Assembly: GCA_902472305.1 (NCBI GenBank)
Contig: CABRNK010000018.1
Coordinates: 1-59,956, forward strand
Reading direction: 5' to 3'
DNA: 59,956 nucleotides
Source of the DNA: Hominenteromicrobium sp900549945
Lineage (GTDB): Bacteria > Bacillota > Clostridia > Oscillospirales > Acutalibacteraceae
The first letter of the stretch is position 1. Each line of letters opens with the position of its first letter. Below are positions 9,377 through 17,974 of the stretch, in pieces. The notes beneath the pieces are model-generated. The model did not search any database. It was not told where the DNA came from and was given only the letters and a program-made list of their open reading frames with translations. A program made the translations under genes and the position numbers.

Positions 9377-10294
9377 TCAGAACATCTGATAGTCGAACAC
9401 TTTGTACGATACATAATAGGAAACCGAAATTAAAATGCATGATACCACGGATTTCAGCAGGCCCACCGCCGTGGATGGCCCGTACTGCGTCTGCTGCAGG
9501 CCCAGCCGGTAGACAAGCGTGTCCAGAATATCGCCGGTTTCCATCACCAGATCGTTATAGAGGTTAAAGATCTGGTCGAAGCCGGCGTTGAGCACATTGC
9601 CGAGGCTAAGCGTGAGCATCAGAACGATGATCATGCGCATGCCCGGCAGCGTGATGTGCCAAGTCTGCCGCCAGCGGGAGGCGCCGTCGATCTCCGCCGC
9701 CTCGTAGAGTGTGGGGTCTATGCCGGTGATTGCCGCTAAATAAACGATCGTGCCGAAGCCGAATCCCTTCCAGACATCCGTGATGATCATCGTGACCGGA
9801 AACCACTGCTTATCGCCGAGAAAGTAGATTGGCTCCATTCCGACCGTCTTTAAAATCTGATTAACCACGCCGTCGGTCGGCGAGAGGATGTCGGTAAACA
9901 CGCCGGCCAGAATGATCCACGACAAGAAGTACGGGAAGTAGATGACGGTCTGTATCGTGCGCTTAAAGGCCCGGCTGCGCAGTTCATTGAGCAGCAGCGC
10001 CACGAGAATCGGCACGAGCATGCCGAGGATAATCTTCGAAACCGCCATGAACACCGTGTTCCAGATTACCTGCCCGATGTTCGGCATGGAGAATATGTAC
10101 CTGAAATTGTCCAGCCCGTTAAAGGTCTGGCTGAAGATAAAACCCTTTGCGGGGTTGTACTTTTGAAAGGCAATGACAATGCCCGCCATCGGCACATAGG
10201 AAAAAACAAACAGCAGGATTACCCCGGGGAGCAGCATCAAATGGAGGGGCCACTGCTTGACACGCTTGAAGTGTTTCACTCGCGTCGCTTTCAT
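9377..10294 (-). CDS. carbohydrate ABC transporter permease (LplB/UgpA type)
   Basis: 305 residues with six hydrophobic segments and the EAA motif EAAEIDGASRWRQTWHITLP. It matches the LplB-like permeases that work with large lipoprotein binding proteins of about 550 residues, as encoded just upstream. Its stop codon is 14 bases from the next permease start, so the two are co-translated. Imported solute is inferred to be a plant-derived oligosaccharide. Confidence 0.92.
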   Translation of the reverse strand: MKATRVKHFKRVKQWPLHLMLLPGVILLFVFSYVPMAGIVIAFQKYNPAKGFIFSQTFNGLDNFRYIFSMPNIGQVIWNTVFMAVSKIILGMLVPILVALLLNELRSRAFKRTIQTVIYFPYFLSWIILAGVFTDILSPTDGVVNQILKTVGMEPIYFLGDKQWFPVTMIITDVWKGFGFGTIVYLAAITGIDPTLYEAAEIDGASRWRQTWHITLPGMRMIIVLMLTLSLGNVLNAGFDQIFNLYNDLVMETGDILDTLVYRLGLQQTQYGPSTAVGLLKSVVSCILISVSYYVSYKVFDYQMF

Positions 10295-10396
10295 AACGCT
10301 TCTGTCCTCCTATCACAAGAAATGGAAAAGGGCGGCGGCCGCAGTGGAAAACGGCACACCGCCCTTCGGTCAATTTCGGGGCATCTGCCCGCCGGG

Positions 10397-12058
10397 TTAT
10401 TCCCCTGATTCGGATTCGTTCAGAAGCTCTGTGATCTCTTCGATCACAAGGTCGCCGCCCATCGAACGCCATTCAGACACCATTTGGTCAAAGCCGCTGT
10501 CCATTTCAAGCTGCCCGGTAACGAGCGAGGCCAGCGTCGTGTTCAAGTATTCGCTCATCGAGCTGCCGCGCTCGACCTGTGTGGGCGTCGATGCACCGAA
10601 GTACGCGTTCCACATGACGCTGTCCGGATACGTCTGGTCCACGAAGGCGAACGCACTGTCCTGCGGGCCAAACATCATGCCGTATTCGATCAGGCCCTGC
10701 TCGTTAAATTCGTAAAAGCCCTTGCCGGAGCCGCCGATATTCGAAAAATCATTCGCATCGGCCGCCGCCTTCCATTCTCGGTAGCCGTCCACATCGATCT
10801 CCGGGTCCAAGAGGCTTACCGGCGAATAGTTCCAGACGGCACCGATGCCCTCTACCGTGAAGTAGCGGTTAAAATCGCCCTCCTCACCGAACAGCGCTTC
10901 CACATATACATTCATCATTTTTACGAGCGCCTCGGGATGTTCCGCATTGGCGGTGGCCACATAGCCGCCCTCCACACCGGTCGTCAGCGGGATCGTAATC
11001 GCGCCGCCGTCCTCCGTCGGCAGCGGAACCGCCGCCCAGCGTGCATCCGGATCCGCGTCTACAGAGGCCCGAGGGCTCTCCCAGTGCGCGCCGTAATACA
11101 TGCCGACCTTGCCGCTGACGACATCCTCCTGCGAGGTTTCGCGGTCCGTCGTGATAAATTCCGGATTCACGAGGCCCTCATCCAACATAGTCTTGATAAA
11201 GCTGAGACCCTTCTTGATCTCGGGCTGCACCGTGCCGTAATCGACGCTGCCGTCCGCCTTGGTCACCCAGAAATCCGGATAGCCGCCGAAGCCCCAGAAC
11301 AGGCCCTTCTGGTTCATATAGGTCTGGTCGAGCCGCATGCCCAGCGTGTCGCTCTCGCCGTTTCCGTCCGGATCCTTTTCCTTAAAGGCCCGGGCAATTT
11401 CCAGCACGTCCTCCATCGTTTTCGGGCGTTCCAGCCCGAGATTATCGAGCCAGTCCTGCCGAATCCACAGGTGATTGTAGCCGTTTGTCGAGGGCATTGT
11501 GCGCGGCAGACCGTACATTCTTCCGTTGTAGGTCACCGGCAGGTACACCTGCTCGCCCTCCGTCTCCATGATGGATTTCAAAAGCGGCGAAGCATACTGC
11601 TCGTAGATGTCGGTCATATCCGTCAAAAGGCCGGCGTCCGCCATCTGCTGAAAATCGGACCAATCATTGATCTTGAAGTAATCCGGCAGCTCATTCGAAG
11701 ACATCAAAAGCTTGATCTGCTGGTTGTACTGCTCACCGGTCGCCACCAGCTCATAATTCGTTTGAACGTTGAGTTTTTCCTTAAAGAGCTGGATCCACCG
11801 ATTATCGTCGTAGGGCTCGCCAGCCTCTGCCAGCTTAGTTGCCTCTCCGCTGTTCACATCCATGTCTACGCCGAAGTCCATCGTGACGGTCTCCGCATAC
11901 GGGGCAAAGGGACCGTCCTCCCCTTCTACCGCCGATCCGGCAGAGACTGTCGATGTGTTCTGGCTCTCCGTGCTTTCGCCTCCCCCACTGCTGCACGCAG
12001 CCATAGAAATCACCATTGCTGCGGATAGCATGCAGGCCAGCCATCTTTTTGTTTTCAT
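10397..12058 (-). CDS. extracellular solute-binding lipoprotein (LplA type)
   Basis: 553 residues. A lipoprotein signal with lipobox AAC (MAACSSGGG, cysteine near 22) is followed by a long solute-binding fold (family 1, large LplA subgroup) with YNGRMYGLPRTMP. The mature protein is anchored to the outer face of the membrane and delivers sugar to the two permeases. First gene of the operon; it has a canonical promoter at 12202-12230, and a spacer of about 100 bases separates it from the first permease gene, which commonly allows more binding protein than permease to be made. Confidence 0.93.
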   Translation of the reverse strand: MKTKRWLACMLSAAMVISMAACSSGGGESTESQNTSTVSAGSAVEGEDGPFAPYAETVTMDFGVDMDVNSGEATKLAEAGEPYDDNRWIQLFKEKLNVQTNYELVATGEQYNQQIKLLMSSNELPDYFKINDWSDFQQMADAGLLTDMTDIYEQYASPLLKSIMETEGEQVYLPVTYNGRMYGLPRTMPSTNGYNHLWIRQDWLDNLGLERPKTMEDVLEIARAFKEKDPDGNGESDTLGMRLDQTYMNQKGLFWGFGGYPDFWVTKADGSVDYGTVQPEIKKGLSFIKTMLDEGLVNPEFITTDRETSQEDVVSGKVGMYYGAHWESPRASVDADPDARWAAVPLPTEDGGAITIPLTTGVEGGYVATANAEHPEALVKMMNVYVEALFGEEGDFNRYFTVEGIGAVWNYSPVSLLDPEIDVDGYREWKAAADANDFSNIGGSGKGFYEFNEQGLIEYGMMFGPQDSAFAFVDQTYPDSVMWNAYFGASTPTQVERGSSMSEYLNTTLASLVTGQLEMDSGFDQMVSEWRSMGGDLVIEEITELLNESESGE

Positions 12059-12201
12059 ATTCTTTCCTCCATTTCTGAAACTTACTGTGTTTTTTGTGCT
12101 TTTTCCAAATTTTGTTTTATTTTCAGTTTCAAGGCATGAGTTTTCAAATCAAAATTTGGATCCTGCACAAAATAATCAGTTTTTCTCTTCTGTTGTTACC
12201 G

Positions 12202-12230
12202 ATATTATCACAGTTATCTATGAAATGCAA
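12202..12230 (-). promoter_or_regulatory. promoter of the sugar operon
   Basis: On the minus strand: -35 TTGCAT (12230-12225), 17-base spacer, -10 TAATAT (12207-12202). It fires leftward into the binding-protein gene. Adjacent AT-rich DNA carries several CAAAATTTG-like palindromes. Confidence 0.7.
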
Positions 12231-12253
12231 TAGGTTTTTCAAATATTTTTTCA

Positions 12254-12298
12254 TTTTTCAAAATTTGTCTTGAAAAACGAAAAGAAGTGTTGCATAAT
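12254..12298 (+). promoter_or_regulatory. divergent promoter with overlapping inverted repeat (operator candidate)
   Basis: -35 TTGAAA (12270-12275), 17-base spacer, -10 CATAAT (12293-12298). An inverted repeat with 8-bp perfect arms, TTTTTCAA (12254-12261) and TTGAAAAA (12270-12277), covers the -35 and fits an RpiR-type operator. A 13-bp direct repeat TTCTCTTCTGTTG at 12183-12195 and 12311-12323 brackets the two promoters. The 12059-12376 gap holds no gene. Confidence 0.6.
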
Positions 12299-12376
12299 AG
12301 AAAACAGAGATTCTCTTCTGTTGCTCCCAAATATTCTTCATTTTTAAATCTATAAATCCGAAAGAAGGTTTCAATC

Positions 12377-13669
12377 ATGTATGAAATCGACAGGAAACTT
12401 GAAACCCTGCACCAGCAGGGAACTCCCATCCATGCAGCGCTGATCGGCGCCGGCCAGATGGGCAAGGATATCATCGCTCAGATTGCCGGCATGCGGGGAA
12501 TGACGCTCGATATCGTCGTCGACCTCTCCATCGACACCTGTTTGGACGGCTACCGGCAAGCAGACACACAGCAGGAGATCGCCGTCTGCACAACGCAGGC
12601 CGAAGCCGAAGCCGCTGCCGCTGCCGGAAAGAAAGCGGCGGCCACCGACTACAGGCTCGCAGTATCCCTATCGACCGTTCAGGTCGTCATCGACGCCACA
12701 GGATCTCCCGAAATGGGCGCCCGCATCACGATGGACTGCATCCTGCACAAAAAGCATATCGTGATGATGAACGTCGAGTGCGACGTGACCGTCGGCCCTA
12801 TTCTCCGCCGTCTCTGCGAACAGGCCGGCATCGTCTATTCCTTAACCGCAGGGGACGAGCCGGGCTCCATCATCGAAGTTTACCGGTTTGCCAAGGCGCT
12901 CGGCTTCACCGTCGTCGCCGCCGGCAAAGGGAAAAATAACCCGCTCGATATCTACGCACACCCCGGCCTGCCCGAATGGCAGGAGAAAGCGTCCAAGCGC
13001 GAGATGGCCACTCGGATGCTCATCGAATTTGTCGACGGCTCCAAAACCATGATCGAGATGTGTGCGGTCTCCAACGCGACCGGGCTCGTGCCGGACTGCC
13101 GCGGTATGCACGGCCCGCGCTGCAACCGTGCCGACCTCGCACGCGTATTCAGCCTTCAATCGCAGGGCGGCATTCTCAGCCAGAACGGCGTGGTGGATTA
13201 CGGCATCGGCGATATCAACCCCGGTGTATTCGTCATCGTGACCACGCAGAACCAGCGCATCATCGACGGCCTCGTCCAGCGCGATATGGGCGAGGGGCCC
13301 AATTACCTGCTTCTGCGCCCGTATCACCTGTGTTCCATCGAGACGCCGATCACCGCCGCGCAGGCCGTGCTTTACGGAGAATCCACCGGCCACCCGATGG
13401 ATCACATGACAAGCGAGTGCATCACCGTCACAAAGCGGGATATCCGCGCAGGCGAGGTGCTGGACGGCATCGGCGAATACTGCTATCGCGCGAGTATCGA
13501 CCGGTATGCGGTCGCCAAACAGCAGAATCTGCTGCCTGTCGGCCTCGCAAAGGGCGCCGTTGCCCTCACCGACATTCCCTGCGACACCGCTGTCACCTAC
13601 GACATGGTGCGCCTGCCGGAGTCCATGCTCCTTCAGCTCCGCCGCATGCAGGACCAGCTTTTAGGCTGA
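12377..13669 (+). CDS. NAD(P)-dependent oxidoreductase with C-terminal SAF domain
   Basis: 430 residues. An N-terminal Rossmann domain has the dinucleotide loop IGAGQMGKD (23-31) and resembles homoserine-dehydrogenase-type NAD-binding domains. The C-terminal part (about 345-425, with CITVTKRDIRAGEVLDGIG) is a SAF/antifreeze-like domain as found in FlgA and sugar-acid enzymes. Proteins of this layout sit in sugar catabolic loci of Clostridia and Proteobacteria, usually without a proven reaction. It is transcribed divergently from the sugar operon from a shared control region, so it is likely an oxidation or reduction step of the same pathway. Confidence 0.75.
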   Translation: MYEIDRKLETLHQQGTPIHAALIGAGQMGKDIIAQIAGMRGMTLDIVVDLSIDTCLDGYRQADTQQEIAVCTTQAEAEAAAAAGKKAAATDYRLAVSLSTVQVVIDATGSPEMGARITMDCILHKKHIVMMNVECDVTVGPILRRLCEQAGIVYSLTAGDEPGSIIEVYRFAKALGFTVVAAGKGKNNPLDIYAHPGLPEWQEKASKREMATRMLIEFVDGSKTMIEMCAVSNATGLVPDCRGMHGPRCNRADLARVFSLQSQGGILSQNGVVDYGIGDINPGVFVIVTTQNQRIIDGLVQRDMGEGPNYLLLRPYHLCSIETPITAAQAVLYGESTGHPMDHMTSECITVTKRDIRAGEVLDGIGEYCYRASIDRYAVAKQQNLLPVGLAKGAVALTDIPCDTAVTYDMVRLPESMLLQLRRMQDQLLG

Positions 13670-13701
13670 GATACGCAGAAGGTTTTCTGCATACAAAAAG
13701 A

Positions 13702-13748
13702 CAGCATGTACCTTGGAAAACACCTTCCGGTACATGCTGCCTTTCTTT
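13702..13748 (+). terminator. terminator after the SAF-domain oxidoreductase
   Basis: Perfect 11-bp stem CAGCATGTACC (13702-13712) with GGTACATGCTG (13729-13739), followed by CTTTCTTTT. An A run on the other side may let it also stop leftward transcripts from tcdA. Confidence 0.85.
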
Positions 13749-13787
13749 TGCAGCTTATTTTTTCGGCCTCCGCAAAGCGCCGGGCAT

Positions 13788-14513
13788 TTATCCCCGCATG
13801 CCGATCAAATCGTAAACGACGGCGGAGGCGAGGATGAGGCCGGCGGCGGCGGGGACAAAGGGCAGACTGCCCGGCGTCTGGCGGCGCGTCCCGAAAACCG
13901 CGTCCGTCTCTATCCCGCCGTGCGGCGCTGTCGGCTCCTCCCGCGAGTAGACTACCTTCACGCCTGTGATGCCGCGTTTTTTCAGCTCGCGCCGCATCAC
14001 GCGCGCCAGCGGGCAGACACTCGTTTTCTCGAGCTCCGCCACCTCGAAGCGGGTGGGATCGAGCTTATTGCCCGCGCCCATCGCGCAGATGACAGGCACA
14101 CCGGCCGCGCGGGCCGAAACCGTGATCTGAATCTTGCCCGATACCGTGTCGATCGCATCGACGACATAGTCGAACCGGGTAAAATCGAAATCGCCGGCCG
14201 TCTCCGGCGTGAAAAACGTCTCGTAAGCGAACACACGGCAGTCCGGGTTGATGTCGAGCACGCGCTCGCGCATCACCTCCGCCTTCGGGCGGCCGATCGT
14301 GCTGTGCAGCGCGATGATCTGCCGGTTCAGGTTCGTCAGCGAAACCGTATCGTTGTCGATCAGGTGCAGCTCGCCGACGCCGCTGCGCGCCAGCGCCTCC
14401 ACCGCGTAGCCGCCGACGCCGCCGACGCCGAACACCGCGACGCGCGACCGCCGAAGCGTTTCCAGCGCCGCCTCGCCGAGCAGAAGCGCCGATCTCGAAA
14501 ATATATCCTCCAT
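13788..14513 (-). CDS. tcdA: tRNA threonylcarbamoyladenosine dehydratase
   Basis: 241 residues of the E1-like ThiF/MoeB family, TcdA (CsdL/YgdL) branch. ATP-binding glycine loop FGVGGVGGYAVEAL (about 28-41), then NLNRQI and the AIDTVSGK segment. It cyclises t6A37 of tRNAs to ct6A using ATP. Start at the MEDIFSRSALLLGE methionine, which is the family start; the frame runs 46 codons further upstream into sequence unlike the family. It is transcribed alone, after the strong hairpin at 14617-14665. Confidence 0.92.
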   Translation of the reverse strand: MEDIFSRSALLLGEAALETLRRSRVAVFGVGGVGGYAVEALARSGVGELHLIDNDTVSLTNLNRQIIALHSTIGRPKAEVMRERVLDINPDCRVFAYETFFTPETAGDFDFTRFDYVVDAIDTVSGKIQITVSARAAGVPVICAMGAGNKLDPTRFEVAELEKTSVCPLARVMRRELKKRGITGVKVVYSREEPTAPHGGIETDAVFGTRRQTPGSLPFVPAAAGLILASAVVYDLIGMRG

Positions 14514-14616
14514 AAAAGCACCGTATCCCCGCGCCGCGGGGCCCTTTCCCTGAGTTTTCGGGCGGGCAGGCGCCGCTTTCCGCATTTGCCCGCGCAGCCC
14601 GAGCCTTCCGCCGAAG

Positions 14617-14665
14617 GCCGAATAAGAAGCATGCCCCGCCAAACGGGGCATGCTTCTTATTCGGC
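14617..14665 (-). terminator. perfect 22-bp hairpin, terminator of the lipoprotein gene
   Basis: Arms 14617-14638 and 14644-14665 are perfectly complementary with a 5-base loop. The stop codon of the lipoprotein gene (14657-14659) lies inside the right arm. The T-rich part (TTCTTATT) is within the stem rather than a clean T run. Confidence 0.7.
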
Positions 14666-15130
14666 GAGCGCGTGAAACGCCGCGCCGTATTTTTCCGCCT
14701 CCTGCGCCATCACGAGGAGGACCAGATCGCCCGCGCTCTCAACGCACACCGATTCGCCGCTTTTCGCCTGCGGGAGCGCCGCCTCGCGCAGCGTCTGCTT
14801 GAACGCCGCGACATCCGTGCCGCCCGGCATACGCATCAGGCAGACAAAAAACGAATCGTCCTCTGCGGTCGGCTCGCTTGCGACGGCCTCCGCATCCGGC
14901 ATATCCGCAAGGCCGAGGGTATCCCGCAGCACTTCAGGCGGCATATCCATCGTGACGAGACCTGTTTTCAGAAAATCGCGCGTCGCGTCGTCGACCTCGG
15001 CCGTGTCGTACAGGCGGTCGAGGATCTCCGGCAGCGCCCCGGGAATCTCCTTCCCGCCCTCTCCGGCGGCACAAGCCGCGAACAAAAGCAGCATGACGAC
15101 TGCACACAGAAAAGCAACCAGCTTTTTCAT
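14657..15130 (-). CDS. small lipoprotein, DUF4358-like
   Basis: 157 residues. A signal peptide ends in the lipobox FAAC (cysteine 20), so the product is membrane-anchored outside the cell. The rest resembles DUF4358 proteins in order: an acidic helical start, a central FFVCLMRM strand and a C-terminal GDLVLLVMA strand followed by a helix. The function of that family is unknown. It lies downstream of the polysaccharide ABC exporter genes, with a 30-base gap, and may be co-transcribed. Confidence 0.65.
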   Translation of the reverse strand: MKKLVAFLCAVVMLLLFAACAAGEGGKEIPGALPEILDRLYDTAEVDDATRDFLKTGLVTMDMPPEVLRDTLGLADMPDAEAVASEPTAEDDSFFVCLMRMPGGTDVAAFKQTLREAALPQAKSGESVCVESAGDLVLLVMAQEAEKYGAAFHALAE

Positions 15131-15160
15131 AAATTCCTGCTTCCTCCAACCTGTCCGCCG

Positions 15161-15883
15161 TCAATACTTCGTGTTGTAATACTCGATCGCCGCGTCGATG
15201 TCCCCGTCAAAGACGACCCGGCCGGCCTTCATGACGACGCCGCGCTTGCAGAACGCCCGCGCCGTTTCAACCGCGTGCGTGACAAACAGCATCGTGATGT
15301 CGCCCTGCATGATGTCCTTGATCTTCTTGATGCACTTGTCTCGGAACGCGCGGTCGCCGACCGAAAGCGCCTCGTCGACAATCAGGATCTCGGGGTGGAT
15401 GTTCACGCACACCGAAAAGCCAAGGCGCGCCTTCATGCCGCTCGAGTACGTGCGCACGGGCTGGTCGATGTACTCTTCCAGCTCTGCAAACTCGACGATG
15501 CCCGGCTCGAGCTTCGCGATCTCCTCGTCCCGCAGGCCGAGGATGCGGCCCTTGAGGTAGATGTTTTCGCGCCCGGTGAATTCCTGATCGAAGCCGCTCG
15601 TCAGCTCGAGAAGCGCGCTGACGATGCCGTTCACCTCGATCTCCCCCTCGGTTGGGAACGTGACGCCCGTGATCATCTTCAAAAGCGTCGATTTGCCCGC
15701 GCCGTTGCGCCCGAGCACCGCCACGGATTCGCCGCGGTGAATCGTCAGGCTCATATCGACGACGGCCTTCTTCTCCTTATGCGGCACGCGCTTCAGGAAA
15801 AGGCCGAGGAGCCGGCGCCGGCTGCTCGAATACAGCTTGTAAATTTTAGATACGTCCGTAAACCGGATTGCAATATCGTCCAT
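15161..15883 (-). CDS. ABC transporter ATP-binding protein, polysaccharide/teichoic acid export (TagH/Wzt type)
   Basis: 240 residues. Walker A GRNGAGKST, ABC signature YSSGMKARLGFSV and Walker B ILIVDEALSVGD are all present. The signature variant and the short N-terminus are typical of exporters of O-antigen or teichoic acid chains. It lacks the C-terminal carbohydrate-binding domain of some Wzt proteins. The start is the MDDIAIRF methionine with GAGGGG upstream, 11 bases from the permease stop. Confidence 0.88.
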   Translation of the reverse strand: MDDIAIRFTDVSKIYKLYSSSRRRLLGLFLKRVPHKEKKAVVDMSLTIHRGESVAVLGRNGAGKSTLLKMITGVTFPTEGEIEVNGIVSALLELTSGFDQEFTGRENIYLKGRILGLRDEEIAKLEPGIVEFAELEEYIDQPVRTYSSGMKARLGFSVCVNIHPEILIVDEALSVGDRAFRDKCIKKIKDIMQGDITMLFVTHAVETARAFCKRGVVMKAGRVVFDGDIDAAIEYYNTKY

Positions 15884-15893
15884 ATCGATCCCC

Positions 15894-16736
15894 TCAAAGC
15901 ACGTCGGCCATTTCGCTGCGCGTGCGGCGGTAGCTCCAGAAGCCGAGCGCATAGATCAGCACGAGGGCAACCGCAAAATACAACAGGCGCTTCGGCTGCT
16001 CGAAAAACCACGTCTGGTAGACGAAGCAGTTGCGGTAGCCGTTGCAGATGAATGTGACCGGGTTCAGCATCAAAAGCTGGTGGGCAAGCTTGTTGTGCAT
16101 CGAATCGACTTCCCACAGGATGCCGGAAAGCCAGAATACCGCCGTGACGAACGACTTGACGAGATTCGAGAAATCCGTGCTGATCGCCGCAATCGGCGCC
16201 GCAAAAAGCGCCCAGCCTGTGAAAAACAGGAAATTGCACAGCATGTAAAACGGAAGCTGCACCATGTAAACCGTCGGCATATGGCCGGTCAGGATAAAGA
16301 TCAAAATCGTCAGGATCAGAAGGATCAGATGCACGGAAAATTTTGAAATGCTCGTAAAAGTCGGGATTGTCGAAACCGGGTACTTCATCTTTGTGACAAG
16401 ATACCGGTTGCGCAAGATGCACTCCGTGCCGAGCGTCAGCATCTCACTCATATAAAACCACGGCACGATGCCGCAGATCAGCCAGAGCACAAACGGGTAG
16501 CCGGCAATGTCGCCGCCCTTGCGCAGGCCGATGGAAAAGGCGAACCAATAGACGAAGATCGTCACGAGCGGCTTGATGACCGCCCACGCCCAGCCGAGCG
16601 CCGAGGCGCGGTAGGTGCGGCGCAGGTCGGAACCGGCGAGCTTGATGATCTGCTTGCGGTAGACGACGTGATCCTTAAAGATCGTCGCGACCGTCTCCCC
16701 CATGCCGGCCTTCTTTTTTGCGGATGTGGCGGACAA
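15894..16736 (-). CDS. ABC-2 type polysaccharide export permease (TagG/Wzm type)
   Basis: 280 residues with an N-terminal amphipathic stretch followed by six hydrophobic segments, as in Wzm/TagG. RRTYRASALGWAWAVIKPL matches the conserved LGxxWxxxxP start of the family. Start choice: the TTG at 16736 has AGGAGGG seven bases upstream; the ATG at 16805 has no ribosome site, and the MGETVATIF methionine has none either. It forms the exporter with the ATPase downstream. No glycosyltransferases are nearby, so the cargo is unknown. Confidence 0.85.
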   Translation of the reverse strand: MSATSAKKKAGMGETVATIFKDHVVYRKQIIKLAGSDLRRTYRASALGWAWAVIKPLVTIFVYWFAFSIGLRKGGDIAGYPFVLWLICGIVPWFYMSEMLTLGTECILRNRYLVTKMKYPVSTIPTFTSISKFSVHLILLILTILIFILTGHMPTVYMVQLPFYMLCNFLFFTGWALFAAPIAAISTDFSNLVKSFVTAVFWLSGILWEVDSMHNKLAHQLLMLNPVTFICNGYRNCFVYQTWFFEQPKRLLYFAVALVLIYALGFWSYRRTRSEMADVL

Positions 16737-16820
16737 GGCCCATCCCTCCTTTCCCTGTACAAACAGGGTATTCCCGCATTCGCACAGTCTCCTGCTATTA
16801 TACACGTTTTCTGTAAAAAA

Positions 16821-17804
16821 TCAATCTTTTCTCGCCGGAACCGTGATGCACACCGCGCTTTTCACGCAGGCAATCTCCACTTTGGGGCCGCCGGCAGCGC
16901 GCTCGCCGTCCACAGACCAGTCGAAGCCGCTCTCGCTTTGCAGGCGGAACACGGAGGATGCGGCGAAATCGAACAGCGGGTCGTCGAAACTGCTGCTGCC
17001 GAGCGCGTGGATCAGCCGGTGCACCTCGCCGAGGCTCGCCGGCTTGCGGATCAGGAGCATCTCGAGCTTCCCGTCGTTCATATCGACGAGCGCACTGTCG
17101 TAGTGCAGCATGCCGCCGATCGACACCGTGTTGCTGAACGCGCCGAATACGTACTCGCCGCTGTAGGTCTGCCCGTCCGTCTCCACGGTCATCGGGCGCG
17201 CCTCGAGCGCCGCAATGTCCTTGATGCCCTCGAGCACGTAAGCGAGGTGGCCGAGCAGGCGTTTCATGCTGCGCGGCGTCGCGTAGGAGCACTTCGTGAA
17301 CACACCGAACGACGCGACGTAGGAGAAATAGCCGTCGTTGAAGCGCCCGGCGTCGATCTCCACGTCGCGCCCCGCCGTCAGCACGCGGCGCATATCGTCG
17401 ATGCGGCGGGGCAGGCGCAGTGTGCGCGCGAAGTCGTTCGTCGTGCCCGCGGGAATGTAGGTGATGGGCAGCCGCACGCCGGCGTCGAGCATGCCGTTGA
17501 TCACGGCGTTCAGCGTGCCGTCGCCGCCGATGCAGACAATCCGCCCGCAGCCGGCCTGCGCGGCGGCCGCGGCATAGCCCGCGCCGTTTTCCTCCGCCGT
17601 CGTCTCGCAGCGGACGACCGGCACGCCTGCGCGCTTCAAACGCGTTTCCAGCAGGTCGGCGTACAAAAGCCCTTTCGTGCGCCCCGCACAGGGGTTGACG
17701 ACCATCAAAACGCGGCCGTTCCTCTTAAAAATCGCATTCTCGCTCTCCATACGCACGCCGTTCCTTTCCCGCCGGACGCCGCGCACGATGTTTTGCACCG
17801 GCAT
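16821..17804 (-). CDS. diacylglycerol kinase family lipid kinase (YegS/BmrU/DgkB-like)
   Basis: About 327 residues. Motifs of the DAGK catalytic domain are all present: VVNPCAGRTKG near the start, the nucleotide loop GGDGTLNAVINGM and PAGTTNDFARTL. Such soluble, membrane-associated kinases phosphorylate diacylglycerol from lipoteichoic acid or phospholipid turnover. The ATG at 17804 is chosen for its CAGGAG at nine bases; an internal MESENAIF start at 17750 is also possible. Next to a wall-polymer-type exporter, a link to envelope polymer recycling is reasonable. Confidence 0.85.
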   Translation of the reverse strand: MPVQNIVRGVRRERNGVRMESENAIFKRNGRVLMVVNPCAGRTKGLLYADLLETRLKRAGVPVVRCETTAEENGAGYAAAAAQAGCGRIVCIGGDGTLNAVINGMLDAGVRLPITYIPAGTTNDFARTLRLPRRIDDMRRVLTAGRDVEIDAGRFNDGYFSYVASFGVFTKCSYATPRSMKRLLGHLAYVLEGIKDIAALEARPMTVETDGQTYSGEYVFGAFSNTVSIGGMLHYDSALVDMNDGKLEMLLIRKPASLGEVHRLIHALGSSSFDDPLFDFAASSVFRLQSESGFDWSVDGERAAGGPKVEIACVKSAVCITVPARKD

Positions 17805-17974
17805 GGTCGGCATCTCCTGTTTCTGCACAAATTACCAGTATTATTATAGGATTGCCCCGCAAGGAAACTGTGAACGGCGCGTTAATTTTCTATAAACGCG
17901 CGCAAAAAGCCGCCGCACGGCAAAACCAATGCGGCGGACATTTTACGGCTTATCTGCGTTTTTCCTGCTCCGGC

